Shown: positions 9,697 through 20,411, numbered from the stretch's first letter. The stretch: 64,000 nt of DNA from Muscardinus avellanarius (GCA_963383645.1 OY726559.1:123755721-123819720); one strand, 5' to 3'. Numbers and translations are program-made. Notes: generated from the letters alone by a model not told the origin.

Positions 9697-9875
9697 CAGT
9701 ACTGGGGTTGGAACCTAGGGGAATTTTACCTCTGAGCTATGCTCCAGTTCTATTTTTTATTCTTTATTTTGAAACAGAGTCTCACTGAGTTGTAAAGGGC
9801 TTCACTAAGTAGTACCTGAGGCTTTCCATGAACTGCGATCCTCCTGTCTCAGCCTCCCAAATGCTGGGATTAGAA
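9696..9875 (-). mobile_element. SINE B1-dID, type A
   Basis: 'agtactggggttggaacct' to 'gggattagaagg'; the head is slightly truncated. Confidence 0.85.
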
Positions 9876-9948
9876 GGCAGGTTTGAATATTTGGCACAAG
9901 AAGCTCCTCCCAAACAGTTTGTTGTTTAAGATTGGTCATTCATTACTT

Positions 9949-10163
9949 TTTTTTTGGTGGCACTGGGGTTTGAACTCAGGGGTATTCTACTTCTATCTCT
10001 GAGCTACACACCCAGCCCTATCTTATTTTCTTTGTTTTGAATCAGAGTCTCATTAAGTTATAGAGGGCCTTGCTAAGTTGCTGAGACTGGTGGCGAACCT
10101 GCCATCTTCCTGTCTCAGCCTCCCAAGTACTAGGATGACAAGGGTGCACCACCACGCCAGCTC
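9949..10163 (-). mobile_element. SINE B1-dID, type A
   Basis: 'ggtggcactggggtttgaa' to 'caccaccacgccagct'; a 6-bp 'tctatc' repeat expands the ID part. Confidence 0.85.
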
Positions 10164-11064
10164 ATTCTTACACTTAAATGCATAACCAGAAGTCTTGCTT
10201 AGGCGTGCTCACCCCTTGTTTACTCAGATGACATATACTCTGAAGTTGCTTTCTCTATCCTCAGCGATAGGGTCCACTTTCACACACTGACAAGGTATGC
10301 TCCTGTTGTCCCACACATTTGCAGTGTGAAACTTGGCAACGGTCCATCTGTATGTTAATTTCTCCATCTCCAGAATGGTCACAGTAGTTCTTCCCAACCT
10401 CAGAGTAGTGTCACTAAATCACTAAAATGATCCTGGAAAAATATAAAAGAAATTTATCATGTAGGGCAATAAACCTTTATGAACCTATATTTTCTTCCTA
10501 TTCTCCAGTGTGGGTAAAAACCTCCCTTGGTAAAATGATGTTTATACTGGATGTATCTATACTTGATTCGACAATTCCAAATTACACCCTAACCACCCAC
10601 TTCAGAATAGAAAAAAAAAAAAAAACTCAGAAGGCTGCAATTGTGTAACATGTAAATCTCTTTTGGAACAGGGCCCATCACTGTGGTTTGGCAACACAAC
10701 CAGCGCAACATCTCTTTTCTCATCTCCTGGAAAAGAAAAAAAACCAACAAAGAAAAAAAAATACCCAAAGAAGAAAGGTAATGATTAATCCATCAGGCAC
10801 AAAAGAGATCATTCTGAGGATCCAGGTTATAACTCCCTACTGGTTCAAATGAATAGCAGTCAACAGGAAGGCTGGTTTCACCTGAAGAGGATTAAGTCAC
10901 AGCTTCTAATTGGGACAGCCTTCGCACAGGCAGAGAATCTCATCAGCCCTCTCCAGGAATTTGCAAAGAGTCATCTAAGTTTCTGATTTCATGTGCTAGT
11001 GAAGGCGACGACCAGAAAAGCCAGGAGGTGTTGCTGGAGAGAGTACTCTTCAGAGAACCCCACG
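10164..11064 (+). promoter_or_regulatory. AQP9: Presumed AQP9 promoter and 5' UTR
   Basis: About 900 bp with no young SINE, in a neighbourhood full of them, directly upstream of the AQP9 start codon. Visible candidate sites are a forkhead-type TTGTTTAC at 10216-10223, an HNF1-like imperfect palindrome GGTAATGATTAATC at 10777-10790, and an inverted CCAAT (attgg) near 10906. An old MIR remnant may lie at 10330-10440. No convincing TATA box is seen near the likely start. AQP9 is strongly expressed in liver, so HNF1 and forkhead sites would make sense, but their use here is inference. The transcription start cannot be placed from sequence alone. Confidence 0.5.
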
Positions 11065-11175
11065 ATGCAGTTTGAGAAGGAAAAGACACAGAAGAGCTTC
11101 AAGCAGAGACTGGCTTTGAAGAGCAGCGTAGCTAAGGAGACGCTCTCTGAGTTCCTGGGCACATTTATAATGATC
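11065..11175 (+). CDS. AQP9: AQP9 exon 1 (residues 1-37): N-terminus and start of helix 1
   Basis: First coding exon of aquaporin-9, a plasma-membrane aquaglyceroporin that passes water, glycerol, urea and other small neutral solutes; known mainly from hepatocytes and leukocytes. The ATG at 11065 has A at -3 and gives MQFEKEKTQKSFKQRL at the N-terminus, with the family-typical 'AKETLSEFLGTF' opening of transmembrane helix 1. The exon ends ATG ATC followed by a perfect GTGAGT donor at 11176, phase 0. The start matches the usual AQP9 length once all exons are joined (295 residues). Translation reads past the donor only into intron, so the longer open frame there is not real. Confidence 0.97.
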
Positions 11176-12085
11176 GTGAGTATTTCCTGATTTCCCAAGC
11201 TCTGACCCTGTAGTGTCTTCCTAGTGTCGAGCTAATGTCAGAGAGTTTTGCTTCGTTTTATTATTGGACTCATCTCTTCCAAGAAGCAACATGTTGCTTT
11301 TAGGATATTTGGCTATTTAATGGCTGCTATATTAGCTTTTCATTCATTCCCTGCATTTAGCCACAAAAATTGACAGGAAGACGGAGAGTGGAGAGTTCTC
11401 TTCATTTCAGGGACTTCAGGATCAAAACTGGCTTTGTGATTGAAAAGCCAGTTGCTAGTTTTCTCTTTAAACAGTTGGCTTGTATCCTGCTTGCTAGCCC
11501 CTAGCACTGAAGTGTCTCCTTACCTGGAATAAGTATTGTTGGTCAGTAAATAGGAATCGCAAGAAGCAGCTCATTGCAAGAGGTGCTTGGTGAAGTTTAT
11601 GTGATCAGATCACTTGACTTTTAATGTTAGAAATTGTACCAGGTAGAAATAGTGTACACATGGTAGTCCAGCTGTGGTTTCCTATCATTTTTTTCCTCTT
11701 CTAACTCAAGAAAATATCTAAAGACCTTTAAATAGACTATTATAAGAATCTTCTAGATATAAAGAAGGGGATGATTCTAAGATCCTATTGAGGAATTTGT
11801 CCAGAGATTTGAGTTGCTGTTAACAAGAAACCGAGATATTTGCTTAAGTGATGTGGATTCTAAGCTTTCTTCCTGGTTACATGTTCTAATTATTCTCTGA
11901 ATCGTGAATTTTTAGCTCAAGTCAGACCATTTGTGAATAAAAATTATTATCACATGAGAACTACTGATTTCAACTTTTTTTCTTAAAAAAAAAAGCGCTC
12001 AAAGATGTCCTACTCCAAGTCGTTTTATTATTTTAAGGTTATAGAAAATTTCCTATAAAATTTACATATTAAAAGTTCTTTGGAG
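11176..12085 (+). other. AQP9: AQP9 intron 1, 5' part, repeat-poor
   Basis: About 900 bp after the donor without SINEs. AT-rich, nothing further recognised; could hold intronic regulatory sequence. Confidence 0.5.
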
Positions 12086-12317
12086 CTAGGTGTGGTCGCA
12101 CATATTTGTAATGCCTGTAATCCCAGCATTTGGGAGGCTAAGACAGGAGAATCTTAGTTCACAGCCAACCACAACTACTTAGTGGGGTCTCTTGCAACTC
12201 AGTGAAACCCTGTTTCAAATTAAGAATAATAAAAAAAAAAGGGGCTGGGGCTGTAGCTCAGAGGTAGAATGCCCTTGGATTCCATCCCCAGTACTGCAAA
12301 AAAAAAAAAAAAAAAGT
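12086..12317 (+). mobile_element. SINE B1-dID, type A
   Basis: 'agctaggtgtggtcgcac' with a duplicated 'tgtaatgcctgtaatccc', ending in a long A-tail. Confidence 0.85.
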
Positions 12318-12357
12318 TCTTTGCTTCAGGCAAACATAAAATAATTTAAAAGAATAA

Positions 12358-12766
12358 TGCCAGGCATGATAGCATGTGCCTATAATCCTAGACCTTGAGA
12401 GTTTGAGACTAGAGGATTATAGGTTCATGGTCAGCCTCTGCAACCTAGCCAGCTCTTGTTTCAAAATGAAAAATAAAGCCGGGTGTGATGGGGCATGCTT
12501 GTAATCCCAGCATTCCCGAGGCTGAGACCTGAGGATCATGGTTCGCGGACAGCCTCAGCCACTTAGTGAGGCCCTCTGCAACTTAGTGAGAACCTGTTTC
12601 AAACTAAAAGAATAAAAAAAATGGGGCAGGGGTGTAGCTCGGAGGTCAAATGTCCCTGGGTCCATCCCCAAATCCACAAAAAAAAAAAAAAAGAAAAGAA
12701 AAGAAAAAGAAAAAGTGTTGGGGTATAGCTTGGAGCTGGAATGCCTCTGGGTTCTAACCCCAGCCT
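12358..12766 (+). mobile_element. Cluster: old B1 part, full type B SINE, ID fragment
   Basis: 12358-12474 is a diverged B1 part. 12477-12693 is a full type B copy with A-tail. 12714-12766 is an ID part ('gttggggtatagcttggag') that probably completes the first copy, making the type B element a nested insertion. Confidence 0.75.
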
Positions 12767-12806
12767 CTTACTAGGTGTCAGGTAAGTCAAGGTTGAGAAA
12801 AGAAAG

Positions 12807-13020
12807 CCAGGGGTGGTGGCAAACGCTTGTAATCCCAGCATTCAGGAGGTTAAGACATGAAGATTGCAATTCGCGGCCAGCCTCGGCTACTTAATGAGCC
12901 CCTTTGCAACTCAGTGAGACCCTGTTTCAAAATAAAGAATAAAAAATCAAGCTGGGGGTGTAGCTTGGAGGTCAAATGCCCCTGGGTTCCATCCCCAGTA
13001 CCGAAAAAAAAAAAAAAAAA
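12807..13020 (+). mobile_element. SINE B1-dID, type A
   Basis: 'agccaggggtggtggcaaa' to an A18 tail. Confidence 0.9.
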
Positions 13021-13812
13021 AGATTGAGAAAAGAATATGAACTCAAAATTTATATATGAACTCAAAATTCCTATTTACGGGGTAACTGAAGAGTGAGCCA
13101 TACCTGTTCTGTTCTCCGAGACACCCTTCCTATCCCCATTGCTCTAGGATTGTGGAACATTCTAGATACTTTCTTATGTCCCTCACCTCCCCTGGCAGCA
13201 AGGCCTGGCCCCCTGATGATATGTACTGTCAGAATTTAGATAGGAGGTGTGAGAAGGGAGAGCAGACAGTCACTGCCTAGTGATCATCGCTCGCTCTCAG
13301 CCACAGCGTCTAGTGGATGATGCTTCACAACTGTGGCCCCCCCAGCGAGACCAGTTGTCACCACACGCTGATGCAGCCTTATGGCGGCCCAGGGTTCCAA
13401 AACTAAAGCAAATTCAGTTACAATGCATGGTGCCCTGCGGAACACAAAGAGGAGGAAGTGGGCTAAAAAGTTTTCCCTTTGTGACTGGAAAAGTTAAAGC
13501 TCTTATTTCTTCAAAAGAATCTGTTGCATAATCCCATTCAAAGTGAGGGAGTGAAAGTTGGGTTTCTCCATTCACATCTAGGCTCCTGCACTAGTAGCCT
13601 GTCTTCCCCAGGGCGAGATTATACTTTTTTTCAATTTTTTTTTGTGTGTGTGCAGCCACTATACCTGGATAATCTTTTTTTTTAATTTTTATTGGTTCAT
13701 CCTATTCCTGTTTTCAGTTTTCATCTGATTCCTGTCTCTGGACTCCCTCCCCAAGGCAGGCCACAGAAATGAAATTTCTCTTCCCCAAGGCAGGTCATAG
13801 AGACTTGTTTGT
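13021..13812. other. Intron 1, nothing recognised
   Basis: Unique sequence; a stop-free frame at 13280-13531 lacks any recognisable domain. Confidence 0.45.
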
Positions 13813-13931
13813 TTGGGTACTGGGAATTGAACCCAAGGCCATTCTACCACCAGAGCCACAGCCCCAGCCTTTTCTATTTTTTATTTTGAAACAAGTTTTC
13901 CCTAGTTTCTGAGGCTGGCCTCAATCCTGTG
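13813..13931 (-). mobile_element. SINE fragment
   Basis: 'gggtactgggaattgaacc' to 'gaggctggcctcaatcctg'; 5' part lost. Confidence 0.75.
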
Positions 13932-14175
13932 GCAGCCTCCCACCTACCCGGTTTGGTAATAGGTCATTGGCCCCCATTTCAAAGGGGTTCTGAACTAACC
14001 CTGGAGGAAGGAATGCTACCCACTGGGGCCAAGAAGGATCAGAATGGATAATTGGGCTGGGTTTCCCCAACCCCTTGAGGTTGTTTTTAGTGCTGGAGGT
14101 CAAGGCCAAGGCCACTGAGCCCCGCCCCACCAGTCTTCAGCTCTTTCAGAGTACTGGCCGATGGTTTTCTTTTGT

Positions 14176-14374
14176 GTGTGTTATGTGTATGTGGTAGTGG
14201 GGATTGAGCTCCAAGCTACACCCCCATCCTGATTTTATTTCATATTTGGAAACAAGGTCTCACTAGGTTGCTGAGAGCCCCATTAAGTTGCCAAGGCTGG
14301 CCTTGAACCTGAGATCCTCCTGTCTCAGCCTCTCAAGTACTAAGACTGTAGACGTGCGTGTGCCACCAGCTAGG
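14176..14374 (-). mobile_element. SINE B1-dID, diverged
   Basis: 'tggtagtggggattgagct' to 'gtgccaccagctaggct'. Confidence 0.8.
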
Positions 14375-14928
14375 CTTAGATTATCCTCTGTCTAATCATA
14401 TCTGCACGGGGTTGTCCATCAAGGAGAGCCGAACCTGTGGTGGGTCCAGATGGGTTTAGAGTTGTCCGGAGGCTGGGGCCCCACCCCTCCCCACAGCTCC
14501 TCTGGAAACCTAGGCAGTGTTTCCGTGAGTTCTCTGAGCTACATGAACAAATGCAGGAACCTCAGAGAGGAGCCCAATTTACAGCGAGTCTGTCCAAAAT
14601 ACAGTTGAAGGGGCCTGGGGCTGGGGCTTGCTCTGACTGCAGGGAGTGGCTGGGGGACTTGCCGACTGAGCCCTCAGCCTGGGGATCTGATCTCCAGGTA
14701 GTGGACTTGGAGGACACTTGACCAGGGCCACCCCAGAACGGATTGTTTCCCTGCTGGTGGGAAGAAGTCCCCATGCCTTTTGGGTAACAGGAGTCTAGGA
14801 GTCTTCTGTCTTCTGTGTGGATTGTCGTAATGTGTGAACAGAAAAAGACTAGGTTTGTTTTTCTAGAGACACACCCAATATTCAAGGTGGGAGCTAAAAA
14901 AGGTTTTATTTTGCTCTTATTTTTAAAG
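14375..14928. other. Intron 1, nothing recognised
   Basis: Overlapping open frames on both strands at 14437-14885 show no domain; I treat them as chance. Confidence 0.45.
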
Positions 14929-15105
14929 CTGGGCCGTGGTGGCGCATGCCTATAATCCCAGCATTCCAGAGGCTGAAGCTGGAGGATTGTGGTTCAAGGA
15001 CAGACTCAGCTACTTAGGTTCTCTTAGTGAGACCCTGTTTCAAAATAAAAATAGGGCTGGGGGTGTAGCTCAGAGGTAGAATGCCCCTGGTTTTAATCCC
15101 TGGTA

Positions 15106-15151
<46 letters not shown>
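14929..15151 (+). mobile_element. SINE type A with (CA)n tail
   Basis: Head 'agctgggccgtggtggcgc'; 'ggtaccacac' passes straight into a CA run (15109-15150). Confidence 0.9.
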
Positions 15152-15244
15152 AAGAAAAAAAAAAGATGGCAGAGGCTATCCAGGATTCATCAATCTTTCA
15201 CATTTATGAGATTATTTTCTCCTCAGGTTCTAAGAGTCTAATGT

Positions 15245-15652
15245 CGGCTGGGCATGGTGACAACGCTTGTAATCCCAGCACTTGGGAGCTGAGACAGGAG
15301 GATCACACGGGTTTGAAGCCAGCCTCAGCTACTTAGTGAGGCTCTCAGCAACTTAGTGAGACCCTGATTTCAAATAAAGTATAAAAAAAGGTCTGGGAGA
15401 AGCCGGGCGTGGTGGCGCACGCTCGTAATCCCAGCATTCCGGAGGCTGAGACTGGAGGATCGCAGTTCGCGGACAGCCTCAACTACTTAGTGAGGCCCTC
15501 TGCAACTTAGTGAGACTGTTTCAAAATAAGGAATAAAAAATAGGGCAGGGGGTGTAGCTCAGAGGTCGAATGCCCCTGGGTTCCATCCCCAGACCTGCAA
15601 AAAATAAAATAAAGCCTGGAGGTAGCAAAGCCTCTGGGTTCCACCCCCAGCA

Positions 15653-15655
<3 letters not shown>
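15245..15655 (+). mobile_element. Type C SINE split by an inserted type B SINE
   Basis: The outer copy runs 15245-15398 up to 'aggtctgggag'. A complete type B copy sits at 15401-15606. The outer ID part then resumes 'cctggaggtagcaaagcct' at 15615 and ends in the CA array. Confidence 0.85.
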
Positions 15656-15701
<46 letters not shown>

Positions 15702-15702
15702 A

Positions 15703-15752
<50 letters not shown>
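15654..15752. repeat. (CA)n microsatellite, twice interrupted
   Basis: About 100 bp of CA with two 'cc' interruptions near 15699-15712, grown from a SINE tail. Confidence 0.95.
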
Positions 15753-15922
15753 GAGCCTAATGTCATTGTCATTTTTCTCTCTTTTTTCTAAGTCTGTTTT
15801 TAGAGGAAGCATTTTAGCCCAATGGTGTAATGGTGGAAATGATATAGGAGGAAAGAGTAGGCTCATGAAAGATGCTTTGTAAAACCAACCATAACTAAGT
15901 CATAAACCAGGGAACTAGCTCT

Positions 15923-15925
15923 AAT

Positions 15926-15964
<39 letters not shown>

Positions 15965-15967
15965 TTT
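15923..15967. repeat. (TTTA)n microsatellite
   Basis: Tetranucleotide run at the tail of the minus-strand SINE that follows. Confidence 0.95.
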
Positions 15968-16140
15968 TTGTGGAACCCATGGTATACCCCCAGACCGATT
16001 TTGACTTATTTTATTTGGAAACCAGGTCTTGCTAAGTTGCTGAGGGCCTCATTAAATTGCTGAGACTGTCTGTGAACCTGTTATCTCCTCTCTCAGCTTC
16101 CAAGTCCTGGGATTACAGGCATGTGCCATTGGGTCTGGCC
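15968..16140 (-). mobile_element. SINE B1-dID, type C, partial
   Basis: 'gtggaacccatggtatacc' to 'tgccattgggtctggcc'; some of the ID part is lost. Confidence 0.8.
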
Positions 16141-16289
16141 TTATTTGGCCTTTCAGACTGCAATAGATAGGTCTCTCGTGCAATCATCTTCTCTAGCTCA
16201 GAGAATAAGGTTAAGAAGCAGTGAGCTGCCGGTGTAAGGAGTGTGCAGGTCAGCACTGAATAGGATCCTTACCATAGCTGAATCCATAA

Positions 16290-16392
16290 TTCTTATTCAT
16301 TGATAATTGACTATAATTATATTGTCAATAATTTTTGTAATTGGTGCATTGTAGTCATACATCCTAATGAAGTAGAAGATGGTAGAGGCAGA
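16290..16392 (-). mobile_element. L1 3' UTR remnant, distal part
   Basis: 'ggtgcattgtagtcataca' is the complement of the motif near the A-tail at 1310-1325. It continues after SINE insertions at 16683. Confidence 0.6.
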
Positions 16393-16655
16393 GTCGAGCG
16401 TGGCGGCGCACGCTTGTATTCTCAGCATTTGGGAGGTTGAGACCAGAGGATCATGGTTTGCAGCCAGCCTCAGCTACTTAGTGAGGCCCTCTGCAACTTA
16501 GTGAGACCCTGTTTCAAAATAAAGAATACAAAATAAGGCAGGGGCTGTAGCTCGGAGGTTGAATGCCCCTGGGTTCCATCCCCAGACCCGCAAAAAAAAA
16601 AAAAAAAAAAAGGCTGGGAGTGTAGCTCCACAATAGAACCCCTCAGTACTACAGA
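16393..16655 (+). mobile_element. SINE type B plus ID fragment
   Basis: Full type B copy with A19 tail (16393-16610), then a short ID piece 'ggctgggagtgtagctcca'. Confidence 0.85.
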
Positions 16656-16682
16656 GAGGGAGAGAGAGAGAGTTATAGCTGC

Positions 16683-16934
16683 ACACTCAGTCAATTAATC
16701 CTTCTCCAGCGCCCTCCCCAATCCCTCCCCCTCCCTCCTCTTGTGTGGCTCAGTGATCGACTTTGCTCTGTTTGTGAATGGACCTCATGTACATTAGGGT
16801 ATTTCCCTTTCCCCTCCCATCCCCTCAGTTAAGTCACTTTATTTGCTCAACTATAGTTTCTTCTTCGTCTAGAGTTTCTCCTATCACCCGTTGTCTCCCT
16901 AGCTCCTGCAAATTAGGGAGAACATCTGATTTCT
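16683..16934 (-). mobile_element. L1 3' UTR remnant, polypyrimidine part
   Basis: 'ccttctccagcgccctcc' and 'aatccctccccctccctcc' are the complement of the purine run at 1207-1250. The following 'tagggtatttccctttccc' fits the same 3' UTR. Confidence 0.6.
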
Positions 16935-17154
16935 TTTTTGTTTGTTTTTTGGTGGTACTGGGGGTGGAACCCAGAGGCTTTCTACCTCCGGGCTATACTC
17001 CCAGACCTATTTTATATTTTATTTGGAAACAAGGTCTCACCAAGTTGCTGAGAGCTTCCCTAAGTATCTGAGGTTGGCCTCGAACCTGTGCAATCCTCCT
17101 GTCTCAGCCTCCCAAGCGCAGGGATTACAAGCATGCGCCACCACGCCAGGCTTA
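16935..17154 (-). mobile_element. SINE B1-dID, type C
   Basis: 'ggtggtactgggggtggaa' to 'ccaccacgccaggct'. Confidence 0.9.
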
Positions 17155-18025
17155 TTTTTTGTTATTAATAATTGATAGCAATGAATAGTTAGTTGCCTTA
17201 TTGCCACCCTATCATCTGGAAATCATCTGGAAATAACTGAGGGCTCAAAGAGAAAAGTATTTGGCCCAAATCAGGGAGGCAAACTGGATCTCTGATTCTG
17301 GAACCTACACTTTCCACTGTATTTCCCACTGCTGGAACCTCTTGGGGACTGTCTCTGCTAAATCAGACTCCCTGGGCCGCAGCACTCGGAGGCGGGAGTC
17401 AGAGGCAGCTGTTCTCTGCTTGAGGGCTGGAGGACAGCTTCAGGGCACGCTGAGGTCAGCAGTCACTGTACCCCAGAGCTAGTGTCTTCATTGCTCTGGG
17501 CGGAAAAGACTGAGCGCTCAGAGGGAAGAGGAGATGCACCTGCTCCTGGCCTGGGGGTGTCCAACCGCAGAGGCCACGGTCGTCCTGAGACACCTGCCCA
17601 CTGTTCCTGCTCTGTTGCTTGACTGCGTTATGATCCTGAGCAGCGAGCCTGCTCTCTTTAAGTCTGTGTCTTCAAAACGAGCTGGCTTTTCACAATATTT
17701 TTGTGAGAACTCAATACCTATTGCGTGTAAATAGGAGATGACCTGGGAAGCAACCACTAAGCACCAGTCCTCCCCTTTCTGATTTCTTTCCCTCTTCTTG
17801 AGAGTCCTTCTAATATTTGGAACAGCTGCTGTGCTTTCTCCTGGGCATCCTGAGACACCTTCTCCAGCTTCTGCCATGGCGCTCTGCACGTGAACAAGTG
17901 GGGCCCCAAAACAGGCACAGAATTAAAGTCTCTCAGATGGGTCTCTAGTCACTTTGAGTCATTTCTTGTAGGGACTCCTCGTTATTCTGAATACCCTCCT
18001 TACTCTTCAAACGTCTCAGATTTCT
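17155..18025. other. Intron 1, nothing recognised
   Basis: Unique sequence. Open frames on both strands (17261-17482, 17518-17889) have no recognisable domain and no paired splice signals that I could defend. Confidence 0.45.
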
Positions 18026-18136
18026 TGATATGCACACTTGTAATCCCAGCGCTTGGGAGGCTGAGACAGGAGGATAGCTAGTTGGAGGCCAGGCCAGTCT
18101 CAGGACTTAGTGAGTGAGATCACTGTTTCAAAATTA
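18026..18136 (+). mobile_element. SINE, head-truncated B1 part
   Basis: Starts inside the B1 part ('tgcacacttgtaatcccag') and stops in the linker. Confidence 0.75.
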
Positions 18137-18147
18137 AAAAAAGGGAA

Positions 18148-18347
18148 GCCGGGTGTGGTGGCGCACCCTTGTAATCCCCGCGCTTGGGAGGCTGAGACAG
18201 GAGGATCACACAGGTTCGAAGCCAGCCTCAGCTACTTACTGAAGCTCTCAGCAACTTAGTGAGACCCTGTTTCCAAATAAAGTATAAAATAGGTCTGGGA
18301 GTATAGCCGAAAGACAGAAGAGCCCCTGGGTTCCAACCCCAAAACCA

Positions 18348-18382
<35 letters not shown>

Positions 18383-18434
18383 GGGTGCTGGAGTGTAGTT
18401 CAGAATGTCCCTGGGGTTCAATTCTTAGTAACAC
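18148..18434 (+). mobile_element. SINE type C with (AAAT)n tail, then ID fragment
   Basis: Type C copy 18148-18345, AAAT array 18346-18382, and an ID part 18383-18434 that likely completes the truncated copy at 18026. Confidence 0.8.
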
Positions 18435-18447
18435 ACACACACACACG

Positions 18448-18478
<31 letters not shown>

Positions 18479-18486
18479 GCACGCAC
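18430..18486. repeat. (CA)n microsatellite with CG interruptions
   Basis: CA run with 'cgcacgcgcgc' in the middle, at the ID tail. Confidence 0.95.
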
Positions 18487-18548
18487 CCTGTCTTACTGAA
18501 GATGCTAATACTGAGATGAATAGCCCCAGAGGCTTTACATCATTTTTA

Positions 18549-19216
18549 TTTTTTTTGTACTGGGGATTGAACCCAGGGGCACTTTACCTCTGAGCTCCAC
18601 CCCAGTCCATTTTAATTTTTTTGTTTTTTGTTTTTTGCTTTTTGGTGGTACTGGGGTTCCTGGAAGCCCTTCTACCTGTCGGCTACACTCCCAGACCTAT
18701 TTTTTTATATTTTTATTTGGAAACAAGGTCTCTTAAGCCAGCGCGGCTGGCTTCGAACCTGCGCGATCCTCCTGTCTCCGCCTCCCAAGTGCGGGGATTA
18801 CAAGCGTGCGCCACCACGCCGGCTAATTTTTGTTTTTGAAATGGTCTCACTAGCCGGGTGTGGTGACACAGGTTTGTAATCTCAGCTTTTGGGAGGCTGA
18901 GATAGGATCACAGTTTTCAGACAGCCTCAGCTACTTAGGCCCTCCGCAGCTTAGTGAGACCCTGTTTCAAAATAAAATATAAAAATAGAATATAAAAAAT
19001 AAGGCAGGGGATGTAGCTCAGGGGTCAAATGCCCCTGGGTTCCATCCCCAGACGCCCCGCCCCCTAAAAAAAGAAATGGTCTCAATAGGTTGCTGAGGGT
19101 CTCATTAAGTGGCAGAGGCTGAGTCATCTGAACTGAGTCAAGACTGATCCTGAGCCTTCAGTCCTTCTGTTTCATCCTGTCCTGGGATCACAGGTGTGCG
19201 CCGCCACACCCAGCCC
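18549..19216 (-). mobile_element. Host SINE carrying two inserted SINEs
   Basis: Host ID part 18549-18613; B1 start at 18830-18850; remainder 19074-19216. Insert 1 is a minus-strand type D copy (18617-18827) flanked by 'aattttt'. Insert 2 is a plus-strand type B copy (18851-19073) flanked by 'gaaatggtctca' at 18838 and again at 19074. Confidence 0.85.
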
Positions 19217-19332
19217 CATAGGTGTCTGTATTTCCTCCAGAAGTACAATGGCATCCTTCCAGGGCTAGACTTGTGAGTAAGTAAGAAGACTCTCAATTCT
19301 TGCCTTACCATCCTAGGACGCAGAAAGTGACC

Positions 19333-19540
19333 AAGGAGTGGGCAGTGCGGGGCAGAGCGTGAGGAGCCATGGCCACGATGCCCAGCGGGGCAGAGCGTGA
19401 GGAGCCATGGCCACGATGCCCAGCGGGGCAGAGCGTGAGGAGCCATGGCCACGATGCCCAGCGGGGCAGAGCGTGAGGAGCCATGGCCACGATGCCCAGC
19501 GGGGCAGAGCGTGAGGAGCCATGGCCACGTTGCCCAGCCT
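19333..19540. repeat. Minisatellite, 38-bp unit, about 5 copies
   Basis: 'gagccatggccacgatgccc' recurs with 'ccat' at 19367, 19405, 19443, 19481 and 19519, an exact 38-bp step. Copies are nearly identical, so the array is young. 38 is not a multiple of 3, so frames rotate and any open frame is incidental. Confidence 0.95.
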
Positions 19541-19666
19541 GCCACCCTCCACAGCCAGAGCGAGGCCCCGCTTGCTAGTCCTGTGGGGTTTGTAGCGCTG
19601 TTCTGGGAGAATTCTCAGGCAGATCTGCCACCTATACTAGTCCTAGGGCTTTGAAATAATGATCAT

Positions 19667-19865
19667 AGCCGGGCGTGGTGGCGCACACTTGTAATCCCCG
19701 CGCTTGGGAGGCGGAGACAGGAGGATCGCGCAGGTGCGAAGCCAGCCTCAGCTGGTTTAAGAGACCCTGTTTCCAAATTTAAAAAAATATATAAAATAGG
19801 TCTGGGAGTGTAGCCTGGAGGTAGAAGGCCCCTGGGTTCCATCCCCAGTACCACCAAAAAATAAA
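19667..19865 (+). mobile_element. SINE B1-dID, type D
   Basis: 'agccgggcgtggtggcgc', 'agctggtttaagagaccc', 'ggtctgggagtgtagcctg'. Confidence 0.9.
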
Positions 19866-20002
19866 ATATAAAAATTTTAAAAATTAAAAAAATAATCACA
19901 AGTGTGTTCTGATTTTGGAGAAGTTTCATTCCACATTAGAAGAGTTTTTGAAATAAAAGAATATATGATTAGCATTTGGAATACAATAGGAAAGTTCTTT
20001 TT

Positions 20003-20207
20003 TGTGCAGTACTGGGGATGGAACCCAGGGGCCTTCTACATCCAAGCTACACTCCCAGCCCTATTTTTGATTCTTTATTTTTGAAACAGGGTCTCACTGA
20101 GTTGCAAAGGGCCTCACTAAGTAGCTGAGGGTGTTCATGAACTGAGATCCTCCTGTCTCAGCCTCCCAAATGCTGGGATTACAAGCGTGTGCCACCACAC
20201 CTGGCTA
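20003..20207 (-). mobile_element. SINE B1-dID, type A
   Basis: Flanked by 'ggaaagttctt' on the left and 'gaaaagttctta' on the right, a TSD of about 9-10 bp. Confidence 0.9.
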
Positions 20208-20340
20208 GAAAAGTTCTTAGAATAAGTCATAATAAAGGAGACATCAGCTTTGCAGGACAATTTTTGTCTGTTACATTATTTAGAATCTCCAGATACTGGT
20301 AGAACAGCCCCGAGAAAGGAGTGGGCAGGTATCACTGGTG

Positions 20341-20411
20341 GGTTTTTTGTTTGTTTGTTTGTTTGTTTTGGTGCGTGTACTGGGGATTGAACTCAGGGGC
20401 ATTCTACTTCC
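20341..20411 (-). mobile_element. ID-part fragment with (TTTG)n tail
   Basis: 'tactggggattgaactcag' and 'gggcattctacttcc', cut by the next SINE. Confidence 0.75.

Noticed and set aside
10777..10790. Calling the HNF1-like site a proven AQP9 element
   Set aside because: Two mismatches to the consensus and no conservation data; kept only as a candidate.
15507..15866. Long Cys-Val / Thr-His repeat proteins
   Set aside because: Translations of GT/CA microsatellites; same for those at 2053, 2891, 7538, 18228, 55127 and 60300.
17518..17889. Possible unannotated exon or gene in intron 1
   Set aside because: 123-codon minus-strand frame overlaps another on the plus strand, has no domain and no convincing splice or promoter signals.
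19138..19552. Repeat protein with 'HALPRWASWPWLLTLCPAG'-like units
   Set aside because: The 38-bp minisatellite rotates through all frames; no gene context.
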